Source: Echinometra lucunter
Taxonomy: Eukaryota; Echinodermata; Echinoidea; Camarodonta; Echinometridae
Direction of reading: 5' to 3'
NCBI GenBank assembly: GCA_029962745.1
Contig: CM057165.1
Location: 19,753,226-19,817,225, forward strand
DNA: 64,000 bases
In this document: one piece after another, positions 23,314 to 35,460 of the stretch
Position numbering within the stretch: position 1 is the stretch's first letter
Layout of the letters: each line of letters starts with the position of its first letter
The notes under the pieces: model-generated
The model's database searches: none
Told to the model about the DNA's origin: nothing
The model's input: the letters and a program-made list of their open reading frames with translations, nothing else
Program-made: the position numbers and the translations under genes

Positions 23314-23930
23314 ACTAAAAAGCATAGCAAGTAACAAGGAGGAGCAGGTGTATAGTGGGTACTGAATCTGGGGTTTGCAGGTTCAAAACCCCAACAGTGC
23401 CATTAATTCCTTACAGGTACTCCCCTGATCATTGTCAGGAAATAGGTGATGTTGCAGTGAATTCTGTCACTGCAAGAAGGTTACATCTCACCTGGACCAA
23501 AGAGCAGAGGTTGCCGGACATGTTGCATACAAGTCATGTTTTGATCAATCAATCCTTCATCTTTTAATCATGAAGAAAATAAGAACACTGTTTTCCTACA
23601 GGATATTACCAAATTAGATCCTGATTAGTTGTGTGTGTTGTCTCTATAGAGTATAGAACTGAAATATTTTTGTTTTTACCTCTTGCTAAATGTTTCGTCT
23701 TGTTATTGTGAACAGAGATGGCAGTTTATGAACAAATATTAAAAGCAATTCACAGTTTGAAAAAGTTAGAGGAAATTGTTCTTCATTTGAAGGACACTGG
23801 CCTTTTCCATTACTACCCTTGTAAAAATAATTGTGTTACACACTGTAATTTGATGGTATACTATCAAATTACCATCAAATTAAGCCACCTTATCAAAAGT
23901 CAGAGCCAATTTGGATCACAGCCTTTAGTG
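23314..23930. other. Downstream of the sialyltransferase stop
   Basis: I saw no AATAAA close to the stop; ATTAAA occurs near 23738 and the first clear AATAAA I noticed on this strand is near 28040. The mRNA end cannot be placed. A B-box-like GGTTCAAAACCCC at 23380 hints at a decayed SINE. Confidence 0.35.
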
Positions 23931-23934
23931 TCTT

Positions 23935-23964
23935 TCCCGCTCAGCATCTTTTCCCCTCCCACCC

Positions 23965-23998
<34 letters not shown>

Positions 23999-24295
23999 AC
24001 TCGACCCCAAAAGTGGTAGGTATGTGCCGCGGGGCGAGACAAAAAAATGGGGGCTTTGGAACGGGCTTATTGTGAAAACTAGGGTCTTCGGAACTACAAA
24101 TGTTTGTAAAAATGGGAGTCTTTTCCGCAGCACATACCCACCACGCATTATATACTGAGTGCCCCCCGCTCCCACCATCTTTTCCCCTCCCACCCTCCTG
24201 TTTCTCCGTAGACAAAAAAACGGGGGATCGGGAAAGCCGATGTAAAAGAACGGTCACGGAGAAGACGATCAAAGACGTGGGACGAGACTTTTGAT
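23935..24295. repeat. GC-rich repeat-like block with a 30-base G run
   Basis: A near-repeat of CATCTTTTCCCCTCCCACC occurs at 23945 and 24177, bracketing a G run at 23967-23996 and a unit containing GTATGTGCCGCGG and TTTTCCGCAGCACATACCCA, which are inverted to each other. Open frames on both strands reflect the low complexity. Probably a transposon remnant of unknown class. Confidence 0.45.
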
Positions 24296-24299
24296 AAGC

Positions 24300-25760
24300 G
24301 GCCTAATGTGGTGTTTTATACCATCATTATACCATGGGTAACGTGGTAATATTTTTACAAGCGTATTGTTTTGAGACTACCACAGCAGCTTTGTAAATTA
24401 TTTGAAAAGTTTTTAACAAATTATTTACGAGTTATTGTTCTTGCCACCTTTTATGTACTTGCTCCTGGTGGTCTTAATTCTGACGTACGCATATGTGTGA
24501 ATAATATTTATTTATCATAGTGATAATCAGTTTTGTTTCATTTAGATGGAAAACATACATGTGACTTTGCGCCTTTAAAGTCTTTTTATTGATTTTTCTT
24601 GGGCAGTTAAAATATCTACAAAAATTTTGCTTTCTCCCACACTGCAGGCTTAAGTAAATATGCATGCCAGCACTTTTACAGCTCTGCAAAAATGAGAAAA
24701 CACTGTCTGATATTGAACATGTGATAGCTGTGGTAGTCTAAACATCTGTTTTCTAGTGAAACAATATGTATTGAGCAATTTTTGTTTGCTAATTCATTCC
24801 TGTATTTACCTGTGGCAGAAGGCACACAAATAGCCATATTTAACATTTTGAACTGAAGTCAGTTATAAACACTTGTATTTGTGTGATTTCATCACTTGTG
24901 GTGATGATTAGTATTTTTTCAGATGTTTCTTATGAAAGAAATTCTCATGATAAACTTTGTTCTAGACCATGCACATCAACTTGGTGCAGTGAGTTCCTTA
25001 AATCTAGCTTTCATCCATATATAGTTTAGGTGATGAATCTGTAGCTAATTCTCGGATAGTTTCATTTGTCTCTTTGTAACCTGTACTATCATTTGACTAA
25101 TGCCTAACTTATCATCTAGATTTGAGCTTAACATTATTTAGAGACACTTGTTATGCTTAGAAACACTCATATGTTGCAAGGCCTTCTGACATGTTACATA
25201 TATTATTTACTTGCCTTAGAGTCTAACCATTGACTGCAGCATTGTTTGTAGCACATTACAAATGTACACAATGGATGTGCCAGAAATCAGAAAACGACTG
25301 TGGCAGTCCGCAGTATGCTCCACATGTCTACCGAAACTAGTAAAGAGTTGAATACCTTTAGTCTCTATATTTTATGTTATAAATGTTTATCCTCTCTTTT
25401 GACGAGTTGATTTGAAGATTTAAAAGAGTTTTTGTCCTCGTCTATCTTGAAATGTATAGTTTCAGCACTTGTATTTGTGTCATTTTATCACTTGAGGTGA
25501 TGATTAGTATTTTTCAGATGTTTCTTATGAAAGAAATTCTAATGATAATCTTTATACAGTATCTGATTTAAAAAAAAATATAACAAATTTTTATTGGGGA
25601 ATAGCAAGGAAAAATGATTATGAAGCAGTGCTCATCCAGACTCTTGTAACAAGATTTGAAACAATTCAAATACTATGACTTGTGAAAACATCTATACTGG
25701 TAAATGTTGGTAGAGTTTCTAGGGTTACACTGTGTATTCATTCCAAAAGAAATACAGGGG
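24300..25760. other. Intergenic, AT-rich; one dispersed duplicate
   Basis: The phrase GATGATTAGTATTTTTTCAG with flanks (24895-24955) recurs at 25497-25545, preceded by CACTTGTATTTGTG in both. Otherwise nothing is recognised. Confidence 0.5.
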
Positions 25761-25765
25761 TGGGG

Positions 25766-25999
25766 GGGGGGGGGGGTGGTTATTTCACAAAGATAGCGCA
25801 CTTAATCCTAATCAATGTTACATGCGATTACGCCAAGTCTAGCATAGTGTAGGTCTGATTCACGCTCGCTGGCTATGGATGTTTCACAGAGTCACTCTTT
25901 GGGTAAAAGATGTGCATTGATTTGGTATGTATGTATGATTCGAGCACTTACATTGTATACATGATTTTAAGTGAATTTAAATCTTTATGAAACACCCCC
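25766..25999. mobile_element. MITE with GGTTATTTCACAAAG / TTTATGAAACACCCCC ends
   Basis: A G run followed by TTATTTCACAAAGA at the left and CTTTATGAAACACCCCCAG at the right. The ends resemble the TTTCAYAAAG ends of family C and of 51985-52200. Confidence 0.55.
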
Positions 26000-26034
26000 A
26001 GAGCTCTGTTAGGAACTTTATGCTTCTTCTATTA

Positions 26035-26700
26035 GAACTGCTGACACAACCAAAATGAGGAAAGCATATGTAGAATTGTTTGCTCTCTCTCTCTCTGCTC
26101 GTGTATTTAGTATGATTTTAAGGGCTCTGCATTGAAGTTATTATGCTTCATAAAATGGGTTCAAGGATGTAGCCAATAGCGAGTGCGTATGCATGTCACA
26201 TGTTCATGATTTAATTCTACGCAACCTTCCAGCCGTGCATTTTTTGTGCAGCACTGTGCATTTTGGATGCATCACTTTACCTCTAGCGCGTAAAAACTGA
26301 GACACGTGCCATGAAATACGCATTCTTTCTAGAAGTCTACATCACAAGGATTTTGATGCGCTTAATTACTCAGGGGCGCATCACACTGGCTATGCTTGTG
26401 ATGTCATAAGAGAAAGCAGATGTTGCCTCCTTGACTGTGCGATCTGAGGAAATTTGGAGGGGTTTTAACAAATTCTCCACTACAAAGTCATACTGCCGAC
26501 CCGTTTTATAAAACAAATAATGCACAGATCTAAATTCGTGATGTTAGTGATGATGCAGGCATCTCGGGTATTTACAATATTGTGCTAGTCGCACATTGTA
26601 AATACCCTTGAGTGCGCTGCATCGTCACTAACACACTCACATCTGTGCATTATTTGTATAATATCAGAAAATGTGGACACTCTATCACCAATGGGTTGCT
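26035..26700 (+). mobile_element. MITE family P, split copy with a nested element
   Basis: The left part (26045-26135, ACAACCAAAATG..GTATTTAGTATGATTTTAAG) and right part (26665-26697, AAAATGTGGACACTCTATCACCAATGGGTT) match the 3' half of family P. About 520 bp between them, including a hairpin at 26521-26656, do not belong to the family, so they are a later insertion. Confidence 0.6.
26521..26656. repeat. Foldback hairpin, about 60-bp arms
   Basis: The left arm (TGCACAGATCT..TTAGTGATGATGCAGG..GGGTATTTACAATATTGTGC) pairs with the right arm (GCACATTGTAAATACCC..GCATCGTCACTAACA..ATCTGTGCA). The loop is only a few bases. Confidence 0.8.
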
Positions 26701-27539
26701 GTTAACATTATTTGTAATTTAATACCATTGGAATTCCAGCAGATGTATTATATGTTACTGTTTGTATATTGTGTGAAGTCCATAGTTTACTCTTTGAAAT
26801 ATTGTCTGTAAATATTCTGTGATTTTGTTTTATTTTTATATTCACTGCCATCCATCATAATTTATGTCAATTTTATGGGAGCATTAATGAGAAAAAAAAA
26901 AGAATATTAAGTGTCTTTCATGGAAATTCATTCCAGATGGTATTCATGTTTTTGTGAATTGTTGATTGTCAGTTTGTTCGCAAATCGATGTTTATCTTGT
27001 ACTAAAGCCTTTGCTCATAAGCAAAACGAGTATTGAATTATTTTGTCATGCTTTAGTGAATGGTCACTAAAGGCAGGTGGTTTCTTTTTTAACATATAGC
27101 AGTACGGTTTCCCCTTTTAGCGACACTTTTTCATTGTCTCTCGATTCAGAATGCTAGGCATTGAACATTATACATGGGCAGATCAAAAAAAAAAACACTT
27201 TAAAAGTAGGGTCCATTTTCAATGCAGAATGTTGTGCCATTTTTCAGTAATAGCATTGAAATAGCAACTAATCATTAAACTTGCTAAATTGGTAATGAAG
27301 CATAAATGACATGATCACTATTTTCATGTGCAAATTGGCCAATTTTCTGTGAAATTTTGCAATTTTCATTCACATGTTATATGTATTTTCATTTTTCCAA
27401 ATTATGAAAGGAGGGGAAAATGGAAATAATAGTTGCCAATTTGGGGAGTGAAAGCTGATCAATTTAGCCCTTAGGAAACACTGTACTGCTATGGGTAATG
27501 TTTTACTGTATCTGAATTGTAGTACAGTAAACCTCCTTT

Positions 27540-27686
27540 TGGGGAGCGTTTCATGAAGAGTCTTGTCAGTGATTTCCACTGACATAGTTGCACTCAGCCA
27601 ATCAGATGCAAGGATTTCAGTAGCTTATAACAGTTGTCAGTGAAAATCACTGACAAAACTATTCATGAAAATTGAAATGCTCCCCT
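27540..27686. mobile_element. Foldback MITE family D, copy 3 (inverted)
   Basis: GGGGAGCGTTTCATGAAGAG at the left and GAAATGCTCCCC at the right. The interior CAATCAGATGCAAGGATTTC is the reverse complement of the interior of the copies at 5859 and 6096. Confidence 0.75.
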
Positions 27687-27917
27687 GATTCTTAACAGAT
27701 ATGTATTGTGCCAAGTTTAGGACTGCATTTGTGACTACTATTTGATTTTAGAATTTAGGATGAATTAAGTGCAAATATGAATTTCAATGAGCAATATACT
27801 GTTAGTAGTGCCTTTTTTGTGTCAATTTTATGTGATTTTAAGCTGCATAGTCTTTGAGAAGTAATATATTAGATGATGTTGGAAAGTTTTTTGTTCACCT
27901 TTGATGCTAGCAGTTCA

Positions 27918-28005
27918 GGGCCCCGTTTCATAAAACTTGTTATCAGTAACAACTGCCACATTTCTATGGCAAATTTGCTCTCGGCCAATCAGACAATCTG
28001 TATAC
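27918..28005. mobile_element. Foldback MITE family D, truncated copy 4
   Basis: GGGCCCCGTTTCATAAAACT and GGCAAATTTGCTCTCGGCCA are kept; the right half is missing. Confidence 0.55.
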
Positions 28006-28558
28006 ATGGACGATTTATAGCTATTGATTGTTGATCTGAAATAAATATTTATAATTGTATGAATCTTTATTGAACAATTGAAATGTTGTGTATTTGCCAT
28101 ATCTGTTACTGGCTACATGCAATTTAGTAATGAAATATTTGTATTCAGTATATGGAATGAGCCGATGGGTTCGAGTGCTCATGTTTTATTATAAGCCTGA
28201 TTTTTTTCTTTTTCCTTTTTTAGAGTTTATTCCTTGTGCGAAAAGCATTTTGAAGTTCAAAATATACTTCTTATGCTGTATTCTCTGTTGTGTTTGTTTT
28301 TTGGCAAGGATGATTTGGATGCGGTTTTTTAATGTAAACCACTGGGGGTTTTTTTTCACTTCAAATAGGAACTTTAGTGGAAGTTATATAGTTGACAATC
28401 ATTCTTGTCAATAATAAATTGGATACATTCCTAATTATATAGAAAATGCTGGTATCCTTGTTCACTCTATTAATTTTAAAGTATATCTTTGTTGGTGTTG
28501 TTTTATTTTTCTTTTGTTTTTTTAGTCACAAAATATTTGAAGCAGATGCCTGATTACG

Positions 28559-28905
28559 CTAGTGGTGGTGGTGGTGGTGGTGGCGATGATGATGATGGTG
28601 ATGGTGGTGAGGAGGAGGAGGATGAGGATGATGATGATGATGATGGTGGTGATGATGATGATGATGATGGTGATGGTGGTGATGAGGAGGAGGATGAGGA
28701 TGATGATGATGATGATGATGGTGATGATGATGGTGATGATGATGATGGTGATGGTGATGGTGATGATGGTGATGATGATGGTGATGATGAAGATGATGAT
28801 GGTGATAATGGTGATGATGGTGATGAAGATGATGATGATGGTGATGACCAACAGTGATGAAAACGATGATGGTGATAGTGATGATGATCACCGACAGTGA
28901 TGGTG
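28559..28905. repeat. GAT/GGT compound microsatellite, about 345 bp
   Basis: Imperfect triplets GAT, GGT and GAG throughout. All long open frames here (Asp-rich, His-rich, Met/Val-rich, Ile-rich) are by-products of the repeat. I do not call a gene: nothing with complexity adjoins it. Confidence 0.95.
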
Positions 28906-29114
28906 TTTTGTTTTAAACCATGCCACTATGGTAATGAAATGTGCACCGAGTCAATAATATGCCATGCTCATATGAAATAGAGTTTTGCCAAAAAATGCTC
29001 AAGCTTGTGATGTCATCTTATGCGTTACTCTTATAAGAATTTGATTGGTCCACACCTTTTTGCTACCAGAAACATGATACTATCATACTAGATTATGACT
29101 ATTCTACTTGGTTT

Positions 29115-29608
29115 TTAAAGGCATTGGCTAACTTTGCGAGTAGCTGATTTAAAAAATTCTCAAACTAAGATGAAACATGTGTATGAGTACTTGTATTTGT
29201 ACTCAAAAACCCTGAAACCAACCATAATTTGGAATGAAAAAGTGTAAGTTAGACGCAAACGGTGATTTTATTATCCTTCGTCTCACGAGACAATCACTGA
29301 GAGGACCACTTTGCTTGAATTTGAAAATGCCGTTATGTGCCTCCCGCCACGTGATACGCCAATACACACAGTACGGTAAGGTGAGTCATACACGCATGCG
29401 CACTCCTTATGTCTATTCTGTGCAACCGACCATCGTATATTTTTCAAACACTGGTTCACATTTTTGATATTTAAAAATACTTCCTGTGGATATTATACTT
29501 TGAAACTTTCAGACTGGTAGTTTTACACTATAACCCTTATGTTTATCCCATTTTCAAGTAACAAAACGAGATTTTTTAAAATCATAACAATGTTAACCAA
29601 TGCTTTAA
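29115..29608 (+). mobile_element. MITE family B, copy 2 (most complete)
   Basis: TTAAAGGCATTGGCTAAC at the left and GTTAACCAATGCTTTAA at the right, both at TTAA. The interior is close to the copies at 2717 and 47566. The 77-residue frame starting at 29234 is inside the element and lacks recognisable domains. Confidence 0.85.
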
Positions 29609-29639
29609 GCTATAAGGGCTTGAATAATAATGACAATAA

Positions 29640-32600
29640 TAATCTGTTCTTGTATAGCGCATTGTTTCCCTACAACCGACCAGGCCCCTAAAGCTCCGCC
29701 ATTTTGTCCAGATCCATTAGAAGGCCGACCTAAGCACCATCAATATTCATGATCAAAAATGAATAATTCATTATGATGCTTCAAACTAGTAGCATTTGTT
29801 TGTACGCGTTATGAAACATTACACGCATCAGCTTACCTCATGCGCAGTTAATGCACCATAAAAGCGCAACAAATGCGCATTAAATCAAAGTGTCACAATA
29901 AAACTGATACGCGCAATACATATGAATAATGCAACATTATCGATATGATGGCGATAATCGGTGCTTATCGGCCCCTTCAAATGATCCGAAAGAGGCGGGG
30001 CCTAATGCCATTCGCGTAATGATATCCTTTTCGTCAAGTAAATCTATTATATGTCTATGCAACCAACTCACACAGCAAACAGGACACAGGACTAAAAAAC
30101 AGACCAAAATATGCAGACAGGAATATAAACTTACACACAGTGTATTTTCATTATGCGACCATTTCTTACTTGATATGTATACATTTCTCTTAATAAGATA
30201 AAACAAGCATATGACGGGGTCAATTAGAAATATAGATTTTTTTTCTCAAAAAATAATAACATCATATCAAGGAGGGGGTGAAGAAGCATGTTACAATGTA
30301 ACGACTTGTTTTCCCTATCTTCTGAAAAACCACGATCCCGTAATCATTCACCTTTACAACTCTCCTTTCATTTATAGATGAAGAAAACATTGAGGATATC
30401 TTGTAAATTCACGTTTTTGTGGGGTTTTTTTCGCAGAGTTGTTCTACTCCTCAATTAACGCTGTACAGTAATCCATCTTGAGGGTAGAATCACAAAGGTT
30501 AACATAGATCTGTAACATGCACTTATCAAAATATCACTATATATTAACACACTGGGTCAAACCGTCTCCACCTCTCCTTAGACAAAAATGGCAAATATCA
30601 TGAAATCAATAAAGACCCCTCACTCCGACCCTTCGCTCTGTACAAACACAGTTTTACCTGAAAATATCAGTCATAAAAAAGACCACCTCTATTTTTGAAC
30701 AAGCATACAAACTACTGACCAACTAAGCATTTCCTCAGTACTTTTTTTTTTCCATTTCATGAATCGTTTTACGAATTTTTATCCCTGCTCATTTGAAGTT
30801 TGTCTTCCCTTGCGACCGCACATGTTCTGAATTAGGTGGGGCGTTATCATACAAAGGAAAAAAATTGCATTAGTACTAATAAATGATAAACCAAGAAATC
30901 AAATAACCTAATAAAAACTTTTACTTTCACGGTAGAAACACAGGTATGCCAGAATAAAACAGTCATATATTCACAATAAGCTGATCATGTATATATCTTT
31001 TTCGTGCAGACATAAAATGTGAAAACTTGTGAAATTCAGCGAGTCTTTTCGTTTCACCATTTCACTGAAGGCAATTAACGTACCAGAAACACAATAAAGA
31101 CCCTTAATAATGGTTGTGCCACACACTGTATAAAACACATCTAACTTTTAGATACATTATTTTACTCGACAAATTTTGAGGGTACGTGACTAATATCTTA
31201 TGATTACGACAGCATTAGAAGTAGATGAATACATGAAGAAAACTTGAATAAATCATGTTCAGTTGGACTCCTTACAATGAGATTCAGCACATGATTTGCA
31301 AGAATGCAGAGGATTTCATTAACAATCACAACCTTTGTATTTATACTCGGTGCTGATTTAGCATAAACAATGAAATACCAAATATCCCAACTCTTCAGAG
31401 TGAAAAAAAAAACACATTCAATTTTGAGCATTTCCACATTTGCCATTCAACATCGATTACTTAAACTAGATAGAGGTCACAAAGAATGACAATTCTTGAT
31501 TTTTTTTTTAAAAGACAGAATATAGAATTGATGTATAGACCTAATAAAAAATGGTAGATAAGGAAATCCTTGTTTAAAATAAATGAAAACAAAAAACAAG
31601 TTTCAAGTGAGAGAGCACACTCCCTTTTTTTTTTTTTCAAAAACAAATTTTCTTTTGAATGCTGCTTTTCTGATATATACACAGGCTATTGGTTTAATTC
31701 TAACCCAAATTTGAGTAAGAGGTAGATAACAAATTCTTTTTTCTTTTCTGTTTTACTGCATCTGATTAATATACACCTAAAAGAAAAATGCAAGAAAACC
31801 AAATACTCTACACGTGGGGATACCACAGGCTCATGCACGAGGAGCAGTTTGCAGAAATTGTTTCCAAACTCTCAGTTTAAGGGATTTTATTCGATTGTAG
31901 CTTGACAAATGAAATATATTTCACGAGTAGCAGATGTAAGTGTGCTTGCGGGTTAATATAGACAAGAATGGATGTACGTACGCTATAAATAAAATTTTAC
32001 AAAAAATGAAATGCCCTTTCCCATCCCTTCTATCCCTTCCTGTTTGATAAAAAACCAGGGCTCTTCACTAGGTTTGATTTCAGAGGGTATGGTGCAAAAT
32101 ATCAGGGCACATATCCACTACGCCCCATATAACTTGAAAAATTGGGGGCTCTTTGAATCAGAGTGCCCCGGTTAGTGTCAAGCCCTGGTAACAATACAGA
32201 CACAAAAATCCCAACACCCTTTAATGTACGTTTCCCACTACATGTAGCTACATTCAAGAGTTTATACCGACAGTAAAAATAAACACGTTCTTTTTATCAT
32301 CACTTATAGACAAAATTCTGATGAAATAGACCTTCAAATTCCTTGTAAACATGTTGAATATGAGCTTTATGTTTATTATTTACAGCGAATCATGACAAGG
32401 AATAATAATAATAATAATTACAATTGTCAGACTTCTCCATACATTCATTAACCTGAATATTACATTTAATACATCATACAAATCGCAGAGAAAAACACGA
32501 CTTGTACTTCAATCTACTTCTCAAAATGTAAGCATCTACGATAAAAATAATTTTTACTTTCTACAAGCAGACATACCACAATTTCTAAGGTTAAAAAATA

Positions 32601-33580
32601 AAGAAGTTGTACCACTTTGCATTTTCTAAATAAAACTGACAATCTGAAAGTGGCTGTTACAAATCAAAAAATCATACCTGCGAAGTAAAAGTCGACCATC
32701 TCATATACATAAACATAATTTGAATGAAGAAATAAGAAATACTAAAATTGGCAACAAAAAAAATGGAGGAAAAAAAAGAGAAAAATTTATTAAACAAAAA
32801 AAGAAGTAGATCTATGATCTGTTATTTCAGATAACAACAAAAACCAATAAGAAAAATAGATACACAAGTGATACAGAACATGATGACATACAATATGGAA
32901 ATGTCTGAGAAAAACATTCAGTGCATATTTTTTCCCCAAATTTTCAAACCATTTTCATAAAGCTAGGTTATGACATGATCGTGCAAGTTTCTTTGTATAT
33001 TTACAAAATAAATTGCGCAATTTCATTTGAAATAGAACGATATGATGGCATTTATGATGTTGTTCAAGTATAAAAGGTATATTCTGTGCCTGTCATACTG
33101 CTGATGTCACGTTTCGAAGTGCATTGTTTTTATCACATTTTGCCTTGCTTTTCTTTTTTTTTATATAGGACAAAGACAATGTTTACATAAAGTGAACACA
33201 GAGGTGCTTTGAAAAAAAAAGAGGGGATTCTCTCTAAAAATGTGTAGTAGAATTATTAAAATGTGAGCAATTTTGTCTGGTTTGGGGTATGAATATTATC
33301 AAAATGCTTAAACTGAAATATGAAAATCGGTAAAAGATTTGTGAAGAACAAGAAAATTTCTCTTGAAATGTTACGGATGACAAGGACAAATTTCTTGGTT
33401 GGCACTGCGTTATTTGCAGAGTTATAATTAGTACAAACAGTCCTATAACATGAAAAAGAGTACAAGTTGAAATTACAAGGGTCGGTTTCACAAATACATA
33501 ACTTTTTTCTAAATTCTTGCCAGTTTGGATGTCAGTCGAAATAACATTGTTACACATCTTATGCTTTGAGTTCATTATGA
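29640..33580. other. Intergenic, mostly unique AT-rich sequence
   Basis: At 29680-30010 GC-rich words (GGCCCCTAAAGCTCCGCC and GGCGGGGCCTAATGCC) sit in opposite orientation and suggest a decayed MITE. One clear MITE lies at 32053-32190. Otherwise no exon was recognised on either strand. Confidence 0.45.
32053..32190. mobile_element. Short MITE, ACCAGGGCTYKWCACTA ends
   Basis: ACCAGGGCTCTTCACTAG at the left and TTAGTGTCAAGCCCTGGT at the right are inverted; the interior is about 100 bp. Confidence 0.65.
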
Positions 33581-33966
33581 TCAACCCATCCGTGACAGGA
33601 GGTCCACAACGCATGGTTGGGCCTAAAAATCATACCGAATACACGAGTAGAAAGAGCAAATATTTGACACCTACCGTGCACATTTCCGTTGTGTCAGTAT
33701 AATGTCATTCGATGCTGAAGATTTTTTCAAAGGAAAATAAGCACTAACATCCTCAAATTGGCAATGCGATGAAAAGATCAAAATCACTATTTATCCACGC
33801 AAACTGACAACATTTTAACTTCATACCAAACTTTCCATCAATTTAAAGTCATTACAAATACATGTCTTTTTAAAAAGATGAAGTAAAAGAAAAATACTGG
33901 TGTTGCCAATTTGAAGAAGAGCTTATCAAACAAGGCTTTGAATAATTCTAGTCATGAATGGGTCAG
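33581..33966 (-). mobile_element. MITE family P, decayed inverted copy
   Basis: The left end ACCCATCCGTGACAGG and right end TAGTCATGAATGGGT, with the interior AAAATCATACCGAATACACG, are family P read in reverse. The 126-residue frame on the minus strand at 33234-33614 overlaps its end and is not a gene. Confidence 0.7.
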
Positions 33967-34824
33967 CCCACTGACTAGCTAATAAAGTGGTTCCTATACT
34001 GAGCAAAGAATCAGAAAATTCTGGAGGAGTTGATAATAACGTGATTTTGAACACTTTATTAAATGCTACAGATATTGTAGCTTATCACAGAATCTATAAC
34101 ACCACAGCATATATATAATTTAGGGTGTAATTAGTGCAAAGTGATCATGTTAACGAGGGATTTTCTCCTCAGAAATTTCTCAAAGACTCATCTTAATATA
34201 CTGGTAAGTGCACCGTCCGAATGACATTCCAGCAACATAGATACAAGACTGCATTATATGTACATGAAATCCTCCCTGAACACTGACTATAAAAAACCTC
34301 CAAAATATCTCCATTTTTACTACGCTTTTAAATTTAACTACGCAGCATTAGGTGAGCATATACAGATATACACTACACAAACATATCTCCCTCCTAAATT
34401 AAATCTTAGGCCAAATTCTTAAGGTCAAGATCGTAAATCACAAGCATATTTACAGAGACAGACCGAGAGAATGCATGAAAAAAGACAGAAAAAGAAAGAA
34501 AAAAAAATAACAGAAGAAGAAACAGGCGTTGGATTACTGATAACATTTACAACCATATATTCATATAATCTTTGCACATACACAGATATATAGCGATGGT
34601 TTTCAAACCATTTCAGACGAGAATTTCAAACTCTGTACGCAACTAGTTATGTCAGCTTTAGGGCTTTAAATTCATTTAGCCTTCCCAGTCTAAACTTACC
34701 TCCTGAGACGAAAACATTATTTTCTTGATCAATCGTGTAAAACGAAGGGCCAAATATAGAAAAGATGGTAAAATTAAAAACAGAGACTGGGGTTGGAAAG
34801 TCAAGATAAAGGAGGAAAAGATAA

Positions 34825-35075
34825 AGGTAGAAAGAAAGAAAGTGAGAGGGGGGAAGGGACACACTAGAGAGAGGGAGAGAGAGAGGAAAGGAGGTGGAGG
34901 GAGAGAGTGATAAAGAGAGATGCAACAGAGAGACAGAGAGAGACAGGGGAGACAGATGGAAGAGAGTGATAAAGAGAGATACAACACAGAGAGAGGGAGA
35001 GAGAGAGGAGGGGGTAGGGGCACAAGAGACTAAGCAAAGAAGATGGGAGAGAGAGATAAAAACAGAGAGAGATAC

Positions 35076-35110
<35 letters not shown>

Positions 35111-35173
35111 GAGGGGTAGGGGCACAAGAGACTAAGCAAAGAAGATGGGAGAGAGAGAGATAAAAACAGAGAT

Positions 35174-35207
<34 letters not shown>

Positions 35208-35460
35208 AGGGGTAGGGGCACAAGAGACTAAGCACAGGAGATGAGAGAGAGATAAAAACAGAGAGAGATACAAAAGAGAGAGAGGGGGGATAGGGGCACA
35301 AGAGGCTAAGCAAAGAAGATGGGAGAGCGAGATAAAAACAGAGAGAGATACAAAAGAGAGAGATAGCAAAGGAGAAAGATGGATAGGAACAAGATAAATG
35401 GATCAAGAAAGGAAAAGAAACAGGTGGGGAGAATAAGGAGATAAAAGGAGAAAACAAAGA
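34825..35460. repeat. Polypurine minisatellite, about 600 bp
   Basis: Almost pure A and G on the + strand, with a unit built around GGGGCACAAGAGACTAAGCA recurring at 35021, 35123, 35219 and 35297 (spacing about 102, 96 and 78). The long Ser/Leu-rich minus-strand frames (up to 240 residues) come from the repeat and are not credible proteins. Confidence 0.9.

Noticed and set aside
28489..28900. Asp-rich, His-rich and Met/Val-rich open frames of more than 100 residues
   Set aside because: They are different readings of one GAT/GGT microsatellite; every frame is open because the repeat lacks stops.
34647..35457. Ser/Leu-rich minus-strand frames up to 240 residues
   Set aside because: Produced by a polypurine minisatellite; no unique sequence, domain or splice context.
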